Positions 42,063 to 51,156 are shown, counted from the stretch's first letter. The stretch is DNA of 64,000 nucleotides from Nocardia speluncae NBRC 108251 (GCF_001613245.1 NZ_BDBZ01000016.1:91564-155563); one strand, 5' to 3'. A program made the numbers and translations. The notes: generated by a model from the letters alone, not told the origin.

Positions 42063-42464
42063 TCAGGCTTCCTCGACGATGACTTTTCCGCGCATATCCG
42101 GGTGGATCGGGCACAAGTAGCGGTATTCGCCCGGTGAGGTGAAGGTGTAGCTCCAGTCGCCGACCTCGAACAGCGGGCTGTTCAGGCCCATGGCCTTGTC
42201 GCCGATGCCCTGGACGCCGTGCGGGATATCGCCGTCGAAATGCCAGGCCACGGTATCGCCGGCGGTGATGGTGATCTCGGCCGGTGAGAAGGCGTCGTCT
42301 TCGACGAAGATGCTGACCGTCGCCTCCGCGTTCCGATGGGATCCGGTGATCGACGTATCGGTGCGGGTGGGAGTGGATTCGTCGGACCCGCAACCGGCCA
42401 GCAGAGCCGCCACGAGAGTGAGTCCGGCGACGGCGGCCGATGCGGCACGGTGAGGTCTGGGCAT
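42063..42464 (-). CDS. Cupredoxin-fold copper lipoprotein
   Basis: 133 aa. Lipoprotein signal with lipobox LAGC (residues ~19-25), a short Thr/Ser linker, then a plastocyanin-like domain. Type 1 copper ligands are His in GDIPHGVQG and Cys, His, Met in CPIHPDM. The domain would sit outside the membrane and act in electron transfer or copper handling. ATG at 42464; an upstream TTG is less likely. Convergent with glmS. Confidence 0.88.
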   Translation of the reverse strand: MPRPHRAASAAVAGLTLVAALLAGCGSDESTPTRTDTSITGSHRNAEATVSIFVEDDAFSPAEITITAGDTVAWHFDGDIPHGVQGIGDKAMGLNSPLFEVGDWSYTFTSPGEYRYLCPIHPDMRGKVIVEEA

Positions 42465-42520
42465 GACGGCCAAGCGTAGTCTGCTGGCGTCGCCGGCTGT
42501 CGATTGCGGAGGTGTGTTCG

Positions 42521-43972
42521 GTGAGCGGACTGTCCAGCTATTACACGGCCGACGAGGTGCGTGCGGCGGAGGCCGAATTGTTCACCCGGGTCCCCGCGGG
42601 GGAGCCGATGCGGCGCGCCGCCTATGGGCTGGCCACGATTGTGGCGGCCGAACTGCGCTCTCGCAGTGGTGGAGTCGCGGGCCGGAAGGTGGGCCTGCTG
42701 GTGGGTTCCGGGGACAACGGCGGGGATGCGCTGTGGGCGGGGTCGATGCTGCGCCGGCGCGGCGTGGCGGTTACGGCAGTGCTGTTGAAGCCGGAACGAG
42801 CGCATGCCGCGGGACTTACGGCCCTGCGCCGGGCCGGGGGACGGATATGTACCGATCCGGCTGCGGCCCTTGTGGAATTGTCCGGCGCGGACTTGGTGGT
42901 CGACGGTATCGTCGGCATCTCCGGGCGTGGGTCGTTGCGTCCCGACGCGGCACGAATCGTTGCGGGGCTGGCTGTGCCGATGATCGCCGCCGACCTGCCG
43001 AGCGGGGTCGATCCGGATACCGGGGCGGTCGACGGGCCGGCGGTACGGGCGGCGGTCACCGTTGCGTTCGGTGCCCGGAAACCGGTGCATGCGCTGGCCG
43101 CGCCCTGGTGCGGACGAATCGAACTGGTGCCCATCGGGTTACAGCTGCCGACGCCTGATCTTGCCGCTCTGGAACCGGCGGCGGTGGGCGGGGGCTGGCC
43201 GGTGCCCGGACCGGATGACGACAAGTACACGCAGGGGGTAGTCGGGGTACACGCCGGCAGCGAAACCTATCCGGGCGCGGCTGTGCTCTGTACCGGGGCG
43301 GCGGTGGCAGCGACATCGGGGATGGTCCGCTATGCCGGCACTGCGGGCCCGGCGGTTCTCGCGCAGTACCCGGAGGTGATCGCGACCCCCGATCTCGCCG
43401 CTACCGGCCGGGTGCAGTCCTGGATATTCGGCCCCGGCTCCGGCACCGACCGCAGCGCCCGTGATCGTCTCGCCGAGATCCTGGCCACCGATCTGCCGGT
43501 GGTCGTCGACGCGGATGGTCTCACCCTGCTGGCGCAGGAACCCGAGCTGGTTCGTGGCCGCCGGGCAGCCACGGTGCTCACCCCACATGCCGGCGAGTTC
43601 ACCCGGCTCACCGGCCGCGAGCCGGGGCCGGATCGGGTCGCGGCGGTGCGTGAGCTCGCCGAAACGTGGCAGGTCACCGTACTGCTGAAGGGACGGGCGA
43701 CCCTGATCGCCGAACCCGGCAGACCGGTGCTGGTCAACGAGGCCGGTGGATCCTGGGCGGCAACGGCCGGGGCCGGCGATGTGCTGTCGGGTGTTATCGG
43801 CGCTCTGCTCGCCGCAGGACGGCAGCCCGGATGGGCCGCGGCCGCGGCGGCACGGGTGCACGCAACCGCCGCCGATATCGCCGCGCACCACCTGGGGTCC
43901 GGCGCCGCTCCGATTTCGGCCGGTCCCCTGCTGCGCCATCTCCCGCAAGCCATCGCGCATTTGCGAGCCTGA
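42521..43972 (+). CDS. nnr: Bifunctional NAD(P)H-hydrate epimerase / ADP-dependent dehydratase
   Basis: Repairs hydrated NAD(P)H. 483 aa. The N-terminal epimerase (YjeF_N) has LVGSGDNGGDALWAG and DGIVGISGRGS. The C-terminal ribokinase-like dehydratase has GPGSGTDRSARD, VVDADGLTLLA, LTPHAGEFTRLTG and the catalytic GAGDVLSGVIGALLAAG. GTG 42521 lies 8 nt after GGAGG; GTG 42512 overlaps the ribosome site. Upstream of alr, as in mycobacteria. Confidence 0.95.
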   Translation: MSGLSSYYTADEVRAAEAELFTRVPAGEPMRRAAYGLATIVAAELRSRSGGVAGRKVGLLVGSGDNGGDALWAGSMLRRRGVAVTAVLLKPERAHAAGLTALRRAGGRICTDPAAALVELSGADLVVDGIVGISGRGSLRPDAARIVAGLAVPMIAADLPSGVDPDTGAVDGPAVRAAVTVAFGARKPVHALAAPWCGRIELVPIGLQLPTPDLAALEPAAVGGGWPVPGPDDDKYTQGVVGVHAGSETYPGAAVLCTGAAVAATSGMVRYAGTAGPAVLAQYPEVIATPDLAATGRVQSWIFGPGSGTDRSARDRLAEILATDLPVVVDADGLTLLAQEPELVRGRRAATVLTPHAGEFTRLTGREPGPDRVAAVRELAETWQVTVLLKGRATLIAEPGRPVLVNEAGGSWAATAGAGDVLSGVIGALLAAGRQPGWAAAAAARVHATAADIAAHHLGSGAAPISAGPLLRHLPQAIAHLRA

Positions 43973-44025
43973 TCACCAAGGCGATGAGGGGATGCTTCGC
44001 CGAGCTGGGTGCCGGCGCATCGTGT

Positions 44026-44151
44026 CGACACAAGCCGGTGCGGCTCCGACACAAGCCGGTGCGGCTCCGACACAAGCCGGTGCGGCTCCGACACAAGCCG
44101 GTGCGGCTCCGACACAAGCCGGTGCGGCTCCGACACAAGCCGGTGCGGCTG
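44026..44151. repeat. Six-copy 21-bp minisatellite upstream of alr
   Basis: Six head-to-tail copies of CGACACAAGCCGGTGCGGCTC; the first five are identical and the sixth differs only at its last base. It lies between the nnr stop (43972) and the alr start (44186). 21 bp is two helical turns, and the array is open in several frames, but none joins a real gene. Perfect identity suggests recent expansion or ongoing homogenisation, like mycobacterial VNTR/MIRU loci. Confidence 0.95.
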
Positions 44152-44185
44152 TGCAGGTGGGCATCGCACCGGACCATTCGGGTAG

Positions 44186-45334
44186 ATGGCAGTATCGGCA
44201 GGTGTGAATGGGCAAGCGGAGACGATCGTCGATCTGGATGCCATCGCGCACAATGTGGGCGTACTGCGAGCACACGCCGGCGACGCCGCGGTGATGGTGG
44301 TGGTCAAGGCCGACGGCTACAACCACGGGGCAGTCGAGGTCGCGCGGGCGGCGCTGGCCGCGGGCGCGGCCGAGCTCGGGGTCACCACGATCGACGAGGC
44401 GGTGGCGCTGCGGGCCGCCGGGATCGACGCCCCGATCCTGTGCTGGCTCAATGTCTGTGATGCCGATTACTCCGCGGCCGTCGCCGCCGGTATCGAGATC
44501 GGTGTCTCCTCGCCGGAGCAGCTGGAAGCGGTGGCCGTGGCAGCCCGTGAACTGGGCCGCCGCGCGATCGTCACGCTGAAGGTCGATACCGGGCTCAATC
44601 GCAACGGTATCGACCCGCTCGTCTATCCGGCAGTGCTCGCCGAACTGCGGAAACTGGTCGACGAGGACATTGTCCGGTTCCGTGCCGTCTTCTCTCATCT
44701 CGCCCATGCCGACGAGCCGTACAACCCGGTGATCGATCGGCAGCGCGACCGGTTCCTGGAAGCCATCGCCACGGCGAAGGAGTATGGATTGGAACCGGAA
44801 CTGGTGCATCTGGCCAACTCCGCGGCCACCCTGACCAGGCCTGATCTGGCTTTCGATATGGTCCGCCCGGGGATCGCCGTATACGGCCTGACGCCCGTTC
44901 CGGAAATCGGCGAATTCGATCTGCGACCCGCGATGACCTTCCAGGCCGAGGTGGCGCTGGTCAAAAAGGTGGCCGCCGGGGAAGGCGTTTCCTACGGCCA
45001 CGAATGGATCGCGCCCGCCGACACCACGGTCGCGCTGATCCCGGCCGGCTACGCCGACGGAGTGTTCCGGACGCTCGGCAACCGGATGGAGGTGTGGGTC
45101 GCCGGCCGGCGACGGCCGAACCGGGGCCGGGTCTGTATGGACCAGCTCGTGGTGGATCTCGGCGACAACAGCGACGGGGTCGTGGAGGGCGATACCGCCA
45201 TCCTGTTCGGTCCCGGCACCCGCGGGGAACCACGCGCCCAGGACTGGGCGGACCTGCTCGGTACCATCCATTACGAAGTGGTGTGCGCGCCGCGCGGCCG
45301 GGTACACCGTCGCTATCGGGGAGGAGCGCGGTGA
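44186..45334 (+). CDS. alr: Alanine racemase
   Basis: Makes D-alanine for peptidoglycan. 382 aa. Fold type III barrel with the PLP lysine in VVVKADGYNHGAVEVA (~residue 40), LKVDTGLNRNGI, and the second catalytic base Tyr in GEGVSYGHEWIA. The C-terminal domain has GRVCMDQLVVDLGD. ATG 44186 or GTG 44204 could start it; the latter is nearer the conserved core. The promoter region carries the 21-bp tandem array. The stop overlaps the next gene. Confidence 0.95.
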   Translation: MAVSAGVNGQAETIVDLDAIAHNVGVLRAHAGDAAVMVVVKADGYNHGAVEVARAALAAGAAELGVTTIDEAVALRAAGIDAPILCWLNVCDADYSAAVAAGIEIGVSSPEQLEAVAVAARELGRRAIVTLKVDTGLNRNGIDPLVYPAVLAELRKLVDEDIVRFRAVFSHLAHADEPYNPVIDRQRDRFLEAIATAKEYGLEPELVHLANSAATLTRPDLAFDMVRPGIAVYGLTPVPEIGEFDLRPAMTFQAEVALVKKVAAGEGVSYGHEWIAPADTTVALIPAGYADGVFRTLGNRMEVWVAGRRRPNRGRVCMDQLVVDLGDNSDGVVEGDTAILFGPGTRGEPRAQDWADLLGTIHYEVVCAPRGRVHRRYRGGAR

Positions 45335-46410
45335 AGCCACGTACGACACTGTTACGGGGCGGGCTGGCCACGGCCGGTGTGGTGGGCGCTATGGCCGGTG
45401 TGCACGCGCTGCGCCGGGCAGGCGCGAAAGTGCTGTGGCCGCCGGTGCGCGACGAATACCGGGACGAGAACTTCGCACTGATCGATCTCGACCGCGCCGG
45501 CGAGGTGATCGCCGACGACGGTGTATGCCTGGCCACCCGCGAATGGGGCACCGGCGATGCCGAGGCGACCGTGGTTTTCGTCCACGGCTTCTGTAACAGC
45601 ATGGAGTCCTTCCATTTCCAGCGCCGGCATCTGGCGCAACGCTGGGGGTCGCGGCTGCGGCTGGTGCTGTTCGATCTCCGCGGGCACGGCCGGTCGGGCA
45701 CCCCGGAAACCGATGGTTGCACGGTGAACCAGCTCGGCCGCGACCTGCTCACGGTGATCGACGCCAAGGCGCCGCGCGGGCCGCTGATCCTGGTCGGGCA
45801 TTCCCTCGGCGGGATGGCGGTGCTGGCCGCCGCCGCGCATGCGGGTGATCTGTTCACCCAGCGCGTGCGGGCCGTGGCTCTGCTGTCCACTGCCGCCGCG
45901 GAGGTGACGTCCGCCGGGATCGGGCAGCTGCTGCGTAATCCGGCAATCGACGGGTTCCGGCTGGCGGTGCACACCGCGCCGGCGCTGGTGCAGGCCGGAC
46001 GGGTCACCGCCCGGCACCTCATCACGCCGATCCTGCATGTGAGCTCGTTCCACGGCCCGGTGAGCCCGACCCTGTCGCGGTTCACCACCCTGATGATCGA
46101 CCGGACCCCGGTGGAAACCGTGGTGAAGTTCCTGAAGGCCATCGAATTACACGACGAGGCCGCGGCGCTGCCGGTGCTGCGCGATCTTCCGGTGCTGGTA
46201 CTCGGCGGTACCCGCGATCTGGTGATCCCGTTCCGCAATTCCCGTGCGCTGGCACGAGAATTGGCGGATTGCGAACTGGTCCGGCTGCCGGAATGCGCGC
46301 ATATGCCGCAGCTGCAGTACCCGGACGAGACCAATGCCGCCATGGACCGGCTGCTGTTACGCGCCGGGGTGGTCGGCGAGGACGGCCTGTACGAGGCCAG
46401 CGGTGGCTGA
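45331..46410 (+). CDS. Alpha/beta hydrolase in the alr-tsaE operon
   Basis: 359 aa. An Arg-rich N-terminus and a hydrophobic Ala/Gly stretch (GLATAGVVGAMAGVHAL) may be a membrane anchor. The fold follows with VVFVHGFCNSMESFHFQ (oxyanion), nucleophile elbow LVGHSLGGMAVLAAA, acid region LVLGGTRDLVIP and His in ECAHMPQLQYP, so the catalytic triad is complete. GTG start in a GTGA overlap with alr. Substrate unknown; a lipid or cell-wall ester is only a guess from context. Confidence 0.88.
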   Translation: MKPRTTLLRGGLATAGVVGAMAGVHALRRAGAKVLWPPVRDEYRDENFALIDLDRAGEVIADDGVCLATREWGTGDAEATVVFVHGFCNSMESFHFQRRHLAQRWGSRLRLVLFDLRGHGRSGTPETDGCTVNQLGRDLLTVIDAKAPRGPLILVGHSLGGMAVLAAAAHAGDLFTQRVRAVALLSTAAAEVTSAGIGQLLRNPAIDGFRLAVHTAPALVQAGRVTARHLITPILHVSSFHGPVSPTLSRFTTLMIDRTPVETVVKFLKAIELHDEAAALPVLRDLPVLVLGGTRDLVIPFRNSRALARELADCELVRLPECAHMPQLQYPDETNAAMDRLLLRAGVVGEDGLYEASGG

Positions 46411-46903
46411 GCATATCGACGGGCAGCCCGCCTCATACGAGCAGCGCTTCGAACGCGAACTGCCGACAGTCGCCGATACCGAGGCGCTCGGCCGCGACCT
46501 CGCGAGCGGTCTGCGCGCAGGTGATCTGGTGGTACTCGACGGGCCGCTCGGGGCCGGTAAAACCGCGCTCACCCGCGGCATCGCCGCGGGTCTGGGAGTC
46601 GGGGGCCGGGTCAGCTCACCGACCTTCGTGATCGCCCGCCGCCATCCCGCGGGCCCGCGCGCGGATGGTCCGCCGGTGGCGCTGGTGCATGTCGACGCCT
46701 ACCGGCTCGGCGGCAGCCTGGACGAACTCGACGCTCTCGATCTCGATACCGAACTCGATGACGCGGTGGTCGTCGTGGAGTGGGGCAGCGGTGTGGTGGA
46801 ACGGCTGACCGGCCGGCATCTATTGGTGCGGATGGCCCGCGAACCGGAATCCGAAGTGCGGTCGGCTACTTGGGAGTGGGTGGCCACCGGCCTCGGTGAA
46901 TAG
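46403..46903 (+). CDS. tsaE: tRNA t6A synthesis ATPase TsaE
   Basis: 166 aa. P-loop GPLGAGKTALTRGIA at ~50-65, the family motif SPTFVIA and the Walker-B-like VHVDAYRL. Works with TsaB-TsaD in N6-threonylcarbamoyladenosine formation at position 37 of ANN-decoding tRNAs, where it recycles the complex. GTG start inside the end of the hydrolase gene (8-bp overlap). Confidence 0.95.
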   Translation: MAEHIDGQPASYEQRFERELPTVADTEALGRDLASGLRAGDLVVLDGPLGAGKTALTRGIAAGLGVGGRVSSPTFVIARRHPAGPRADGPPVALVHVDAYRLGGSLDELDALDLDTELDDAVVVVEWGSGVVERLTGRHLLVRMAREPESEVRSATWEWVATGLGE

Positions 46904-46954
46904 CCGTGCGTCACGACCGTGTGCGGTCGGTCACCCGGTATCGTGGACCAAATC

Positions 46955-47662
46955 ATGCTTGCACTTGCTGTCGACACCGCGACGCCTGCCGTCACGGCGG
47001 GACTGGTCGAGCTGGAGCAGGCGGCGGCCGGTGCGAACAGCCCGGACACCGCCCGCCCGCGGACCCTCGCTGTCCGGACGCTCGTCGATGCCCGCGCCCA
47101 CGCCGAAGCACTCACCCCGCAGATTCTGGAATGTATTTCCGAAGCGGGGATCGCCCGCACGGATATCGCAGCAGTGGTGGCCGGTATCGGTCCCGGACCG
47201 TTCACCGGGCTGCGTGTCGGAATGGCGACCGCTGCCGCGTTCGGTGATGCGCTGGGGATTCCGGTGCACGGTGTGTGCAGTCTGGACGCCCTCGCTGCCG
47301 ACTGTGCCGGTGAACTCGGGCCGGACGACGAACTGCTGGTCGTCACCGACGCCCGCCGCCGCGAGGTGTACTCCGCGCGCTACCGCGACCGTGGTGCCCG
47401 TCGCATTGCCGGGCCCGAGGTCGGCAAACCCGTCGACCTGGCCGTCGCCGGCGCCACCAAGGTCGCCGGTGCCGCGGCGCATACCGCATTGTTCGATCTG
47501 CCCGTGCTGCCCGCGCAGTCCCCGTCGCCCGCCGGTCTGGTGCGGGTGGCGGCGCCCGCGTTGCTCTCGGGCGCGATTCCGGAGCCGCTGGTTCCGCTGT
47601 ACCTGCGGCGACCCGACGCGGTCGAAAAGAGCTACCGCACCCTCGACCGGATGGGAGCGTGA
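46955..47662 (+). CDS. tsaB: tRNA t6A synthesis scaffold TsaB
   Basis: 235 aa. ASKHA-fold partner of TsaD: LALAVDTATPAVTAGLV, ECISEAGIARTDIAAVVAGIGPGPFTGLRVGMATA, and DARRREVYSARY. It dimerises with TsaD and lacks its own metal site. ATG at 46955; the GTG of rimI overlaps its stop by 4 bp. Confidence 0.94.
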   Translation: MLALAVDTATPAVTAGLVELEQAAAGANSPDTARPRTLAVRTLVDARAHAEALTPQILECISEAGIARTDIAAVVAGIGPGPFTGLRVGMATAAAFGDALGIPVHGVCSLDALAADCAGELGPDDELLVVTDARRREVYSARYRDRGARRIAGPEVGKPVDLAVAGATKVAGAAAHTALFDLPVLPAQSPSPAGLVRVAAPALLSGAIPEPLVPLYLRRPDAVEKSYRTLDRMGA

Positions 47663-48177
47663 CGATGGGGATCCGGATAGAACCCATGGCACCGGCCGAT
47701 ATCGCAGGCTGTGTGGAATTGGAGCAGCTGCTGTTCCCGGAGGACGACCCGTGGCAGGCCGTATCGTTCCACTCCGAGCTGGCGGCCCGCTACAACCGCT
47801 ACATCACCGCGCGCGACGAGTCCGGGAGGATGGTCGGCTACGCGGGAATCGCACTGCTCGGTGATGCCGAGCACCCGGAAGCCGAGGTGCACACCATCGG
47901 GGTCGATCCGGTCTGCCACCGCGCCGGTATCGGCACCATTTTGCTGGAGGCGTTGCTGGCCGAGGCCGGGCGCCGCGGCGGGCCGGTATTCCTGGAGGTG
48001 CGCACCGACAACGCGCCGGCGATCGCGTTGTACGCCAAACACGGTTTCCACATCATCGGCCTGCGCAAGAACTACTACCACCCCAGTGGGGCCGACGCGT
48101 ATACGATGCGCCGGCCCGCGCTGGACGATGTTCCGGCGGGTATCGTTCCGCGTACCCCGCACGGGGTGCTGTCGTGA
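47659..48177 (+). CDS. rimI: GNAT N-acetyltransferase RimI
   Basis: 172 aa. Acetyl-CoA-binding motif VDPVCHRAGIGTILLEALL preceded by EVHTIG, followed by LEVRTDNAPAIALYAKHGFHIIGLRKNYYHPSGADAYTM. Acetylates protein N-termini (S18 in E. coli; broader in mycobacteria). Embedded between tsaB and tsaD with 4-bp overlaps at both ends. Confidence 0.93.
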   Translation: MTMGIRIEPMAPADIAGCVELEQLLFPEDDPWQAVSFHSELAARYNRYITARDESGRMVGYAGIALLGDAEHPEAEVHTIGVDPVCHRAGIGTILLEALLAEAGRRGGPVFLEVRTDNAPAIALYAKHGFHIIGLRKNYYHPSGADAYTMRRPALDDVPAGIVPRTPHGVLS

Positions 48178-49211
48178 TCGTCATGGGGATCGAGAGTTCC
48201 TGCGACGAGACCGGCGTCGGGATCGTACGGCGCCATCCGGATGGCAGCTGTGAACTTCTCGCCGACGAGGTCGCTTCGAGCGTCACCGAACATGCCCGCT
48301 TCGGCGGCGTGGTTCCCGAGATCGCGTCCCGCGCCCATCTCGAGGCCATCGTGCCGGCCATGCGCCGCGCCCTGTCCAGCGCCGGGATCGTCGCCCCCGA
48401 CGCCCTCGCGGTAACTATCGGTCCTGGTCTCGCGGGCGCGCTGCTGGTGGGTGTGGCGGCTGCCAAAGCCTATGCGGCGGCCTGGGATATCCCGTTCTAC
48501 GCGTTGAACCATCTCGGTGGCCACGTCGCCGTGGACACGCTCGAGCACGGCCCGATGCCGCCGTGTGTGGCGCTGCTGGTTTCCGGTGGGCATACGCATC
48601 TGCTGCATGTCGAAGATCTGTCGCGGCCGTTGATCGAATTGGGCAGTACCGTGGACGACGCCGCCGGCGAGGCTTTCGACAAGGTGGCCCGCCTGCTCGG
48701 TCTCGGCTACCCGGGCGGTCCGGCGCTCGATGCGGCCGCTGTCACCGGCGACCCGTCGGCGATCGCCTTCCCCCGCGGAATGGCCGGCCCGCGTGACGCC
48801 CGCCACGACTTCTCCTTCTCCGGCTTGAAAACCGCTGTGGCCCGGTATGTGGAAGCCCAGCACCGGCAGGGGGTCGACGCGCTGCCGATCCCTGATATCG
48901 CGGCCTCGTTCCAGGAAGCGGTCGCGGATGTGCTGACCATGAAGGCGGTCCGGGCGGCCCGGGATGTGGGCGTGGACACACTCGTGCTCGGCGGTGGCGC
49001 CACTGCGAACACCCGAATCCGTTCCATGGCCGAAGAGCGATGTGCCGCGGCGGGGTTGACGCTGCGCATACCGAAACCGCGGCTGTGCACCGATAACGGC
49101 GTGATGATCGCCGCGTTGGGTGCGCACGTCATCGGCGGTGGTGCCGCGCCGTCTCCGCTGTCGGTGGCCAGTGATCCCGGTCTGCCGGTATCGGTCAGTC
49201 AGGTGAGCTGA
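48174..49211 (+). CDS. tsaD: tRNA t6A transferase TsaD
   Basis: 345 aa. Transfers threonylcarbamoyl to A37. ASKHA fold with GIESSCDETGVGIV, metal ligands in NHLGGHVAV (His-x3-His type), LLVSGGHTHLL, DDAAGEAFDKVARLLGLGYPGG, and GGGATANTRIR. GTG start in GTGA overlap with rimI. Last gene of the long alr-to-tsaD operon. Confidence 0.97.
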   Translation: MIVMGIESSCDETGVGIVRRHPDGSCELLADEVASSVTEHARFGGVVPEIASRAHLEAIVPAMRRALSSAGIVAPDALAVTIGPGLAGALLVGVAAAKAYAAAWDIPFYALNHLGGHVAVDTLEHGPMPPCVALLVSGGHTHLLHVEDLSRPLIELGSTVDDAAGEAFDKVARLLGLGYPGGPALDAAAVTGDPSAIAFPRGMAGPRDARHDFSFSGLKTAVARYVEAQHRQGVDALPIPDIAASFQEAVADVLTMKAVRAARDVGVDTLVLGGGATANTRIRSMAEERCAAAGLTLRIPKPRLCTDNGVMIAALGAHVIGGGAAPSPLSVASDPGLPVSVSQVS

Positions 49212-49226
49212 CGGCCGCCTGACCGG

Positions 49227-50807
49227 CTAACCCGCGGACCCGGTACCCGGAAGCCTGGGCGCCGGTGGTGGGGGCGTGACCTGGAATGTTGTTTCGGTGC
49301 TCTGGGTGCCGTTCTCGGACGGGGTATCGGAGGTGGAGGGCGAGTCCGGAGCCGGCTGTTCCTCGGCGGGCGGTGGCGGCGGCAGGGTACCTGGGCCGAG
49401 GCCCTCCGGGAACGGGATGGGCGGCAGGTTCGGGTCCGGGCGCAGGGTGGGCGGCGAGGACGGCTGCGTGGGGGAAGTGGTGCCGGTGATCGTCGTCGGC
49501 TCGGTGGGCGAAGTCGGTTCGCCGCTGGTGGAGGGCACCGTGCCGGTGTCGGGTTCGGGGTTCACCGGCGGCTCGTATGTGGGTTCGTAGGTCGGTACGT
49601 AGGGGGTGTCGGTGTCTGCGGGTTCTTCGATCGGTTGCGGTGCCGCCTCGGTGGTGGTGGGCGCGACGGAGGTGGTCGGGGCGGCTGTGGTGGTGGGCGG
49701 CACCTGCGCGCTGCTGGTCGTTCCGGCGGGGGAGACCTCGTCGTCGGAATTGGGTGTGCCGGTGTTCACTCCGTACCCGACGATCAGCCCGACCACCACG
49801 ATTGCGCCGGCGACCGTACCGAACGCCTTGAGCAGGGTGTTCCCGGACTTGTCGGGCGTGAGTGCGCCGATCGGTGTGGCGGAGCTGGCGGTATCGGCCA
49901 GCAGCGCGGCGCCCTTGGCGATGACGGCGTCCGGGTCCGGCACCGTCAGGACGGGCAGATCCAGTGTGCTGCGCAGGGTTTCCAGTACCGCCGGGATATT
50001 CGCCCCGCCGCCGATCACCACGACCGCTTCCGGTGTCCGGTCGGCCAGGCCGAAGGTCATCGAGGTGAACCGCGCCAGTTCCCGTAGCAGGCGGGCCGCG
50101 AGGAGTTCGAAATCGGTGCGGGTGAGTTTGAGTGGACGGCCGGCGATATGGTCGATGGTGACGGCTTGGGTGACCGACAGATGCTCTTTGGCGGTGCGTG
50201 CCCGATTGATCAGCACACTCCGATTGGGCCGGGTGCCGCGCCGGGCATGGTGTTGATCGACCAGATGCCGGTACAGCAGATCGTCGATCGCGCGCCCGCT
50301 GACCGTCGTGGTGCGCGCAGTGTGCAGGACCGTACCGTCGGCCGGATCGGCCACCGAGACCGTGCAGCCGGAGGCGCCGAGATCGATGACCGCGACCGTG
50401 CCATAGCGGTCCAGCAGGCCGGTATCGCGGAGGAAGGTGAGTGCGGCGGTGGTTTCCGGGACCAGTTGTGGTTCGCGGTGTTTGCCGGTGGCCATCCGGA
50501 TCGCCTGGGCTTGTTCTTTACCGCGGTAGGCCACGGCGACGCCGGTGGGTGGGCGTTCGGCGACGACATCGAGACCGGATGTCCGGGGGGCGGGCACATG
50601 CGGCCCGAAAACTGCTTCGTGCTGGTGGCTCCCGGGCAGCTGGGTGGTCATCAGCTCGATCGAGGACGCGACGAGATCGCCGAGGTCGGAATGTTGCTCT
50701 GCCGAGACGACTCGGTAGTCGAACTTTCGCGCGCCGTTGGCCGCGGTGGTGACCAGTGCGGAGCACACCACCTCGTTCCCGGCGGAGATGCCGAGCGACG
50801 TACGCAT
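49227..50807 (-). CDS. Membrane-anchored Hsp70/DnaK-like ATPase-domain protein
   Basis: 526 aa, ATG at 50807 with a near-perfect AGGAGGTG. Residues 1-320 follow the DnaK nucleotide-binding domain (TSLGISAGNEVVCSA, VPETTAALTFL, AVIDLGASGCTVSV, VVVIGGGANIPAVLETL, DAVIAKGAALLA). There is no substrate-binding domain. Instead one transmembrane helix (~345-367, AFGTVAGAIVVVGLIVGYGV) leads to a ~160-aa Thr/Pro-rich exposed tail. The first phosphate loop (SLGISAG) is not the canonical GTT, so ATPase activity is uncertain. Sits between tsaD and groES, convergent with the former. Known relatives lie in actinobacterial envelopes, mostly uncharacterised. Confidence 0.85.
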   Translation of the reverse strand: MRTSLGISAGNEVVCSALVTTAANGARKFDYRVVSAEQHSDLGDLVASSIELMTTQLPGSHQHEAVFGPHVPAPRTSGLDVVAERPPTGVAVAYRGKEQAQAIRMATGKHREPQLVPETTAALTFLRDTGLLDRYGTVAVIDLGASGCTVSVADPADGTVLHTARTTTVSGRAIDDLLYRHLVDQHHARRGTRPNRSVLINRARTAKEHLSVTQAVTIDHIAGRPLKLTRTDFELLAARLLRELARFTSMTFGLADRTPEAVVVIGGGANIPAVLETLRSTLDLPVLTVPDPDAVIAKGAALLADTASSATPIGALTPDKSGNTLLKAFGTVAGAIVVVGLIVGYGVNTGTPNSDDEVSPAGTTSSAQVPPTTTAAPTTSVAPTTTEAAPQPIEEPADTDTPYVPTYEPTYEPPVNPEPDTGTVPSTSGEPTSPTEPTTITGTTSPTQPSSPPTLRPDPNLPPIPFPEGLGPGTLPPPPPAEEQPAPDSPSTSDTPSENGTQSTETTFQVTPPPPAPRLPGTGSAG

Positions 50808-50875
50808 ATTCTGTTCACCTCCTTTCGAGCGGAACCTCGTCGTTCGCGCCGGCCGGTCCGGACATGGGGCGAGGC

Positions 50876-50923
50876 TGTTCGCGAGACCACCGTCGTCTGC
50901 GGGAAGCGGTGGTTTCGCGAACA
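50876..50923. promoter_or_regulatory. 17-bp inverted repeat upstream of the Hsp70-like gene
   Basis: Arms 50876-50892 (TGTTCGCGAGACCACCG) and 50907-50923 are complementary except at one position, with a 14-bp spacer, 69-116 bp before the ATG at 50807. It could be an operator or a leader hairpin; being far from groES it most likely serves the minus-strand gene. Confidence 0.45.
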
Positions 50924-51129
50924 ACCATCACCTATGGTGCCACGATCTGTTATCCGAACGTTACAGAGTCGGAGAATCATTGGGAAGCCCTGTTTCTCTC
51001 GGGGTACCCGCCGTGGATCGCCCCAACCCGGCGACCAGCGGCCGCGTTCGCTGGCGTCTTGGTGACAGCAAGATCATTTCGCGCTGAAACGGGGCCGATC
51101 GGCGGGTTGGCACCGCCTGCTCTTGAGCG

Positions 51130-51156
51130 CTGGCACTCTCATGTATAGAGTGCTAG
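51130..51156 (+). promoter_or_regulatory. CIRCE operator of groES-groEL
   Basis: CTGGCACTC, 9-bp spacer, GAGTGCTAG: 15 of 18 positions of the CIRCE consensus TTAGCACTC-N9-GAGTGCTAA. Target of repressor HrcA, which releases it after heat shock. A TATAGA -10-like element lies inside the operator, so repressor and polymerase would compete. groES starts 161 bp further. Confidence 0.88.

Noticed and set aside
44026..44151. Short regular repeats considered as a CRISPR array
   Set aside because: Units are head-to-tail with no spacers and no cas genes nearby; this is a minisatellite.
43973..45349. 458-codon minus-strand frame with ACVGAAP repeats over alr
   Set aside because: Antisense to alr; the repeat peptides come only from the 21-bp array.
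51122..51141. Possible HAIR (HspR) element before groES
   Set aside because: CTTGAGC is followed by ACTCTCA at the wrong spacing and with mismatches; the overlapping CIRCE explains the symmetry.
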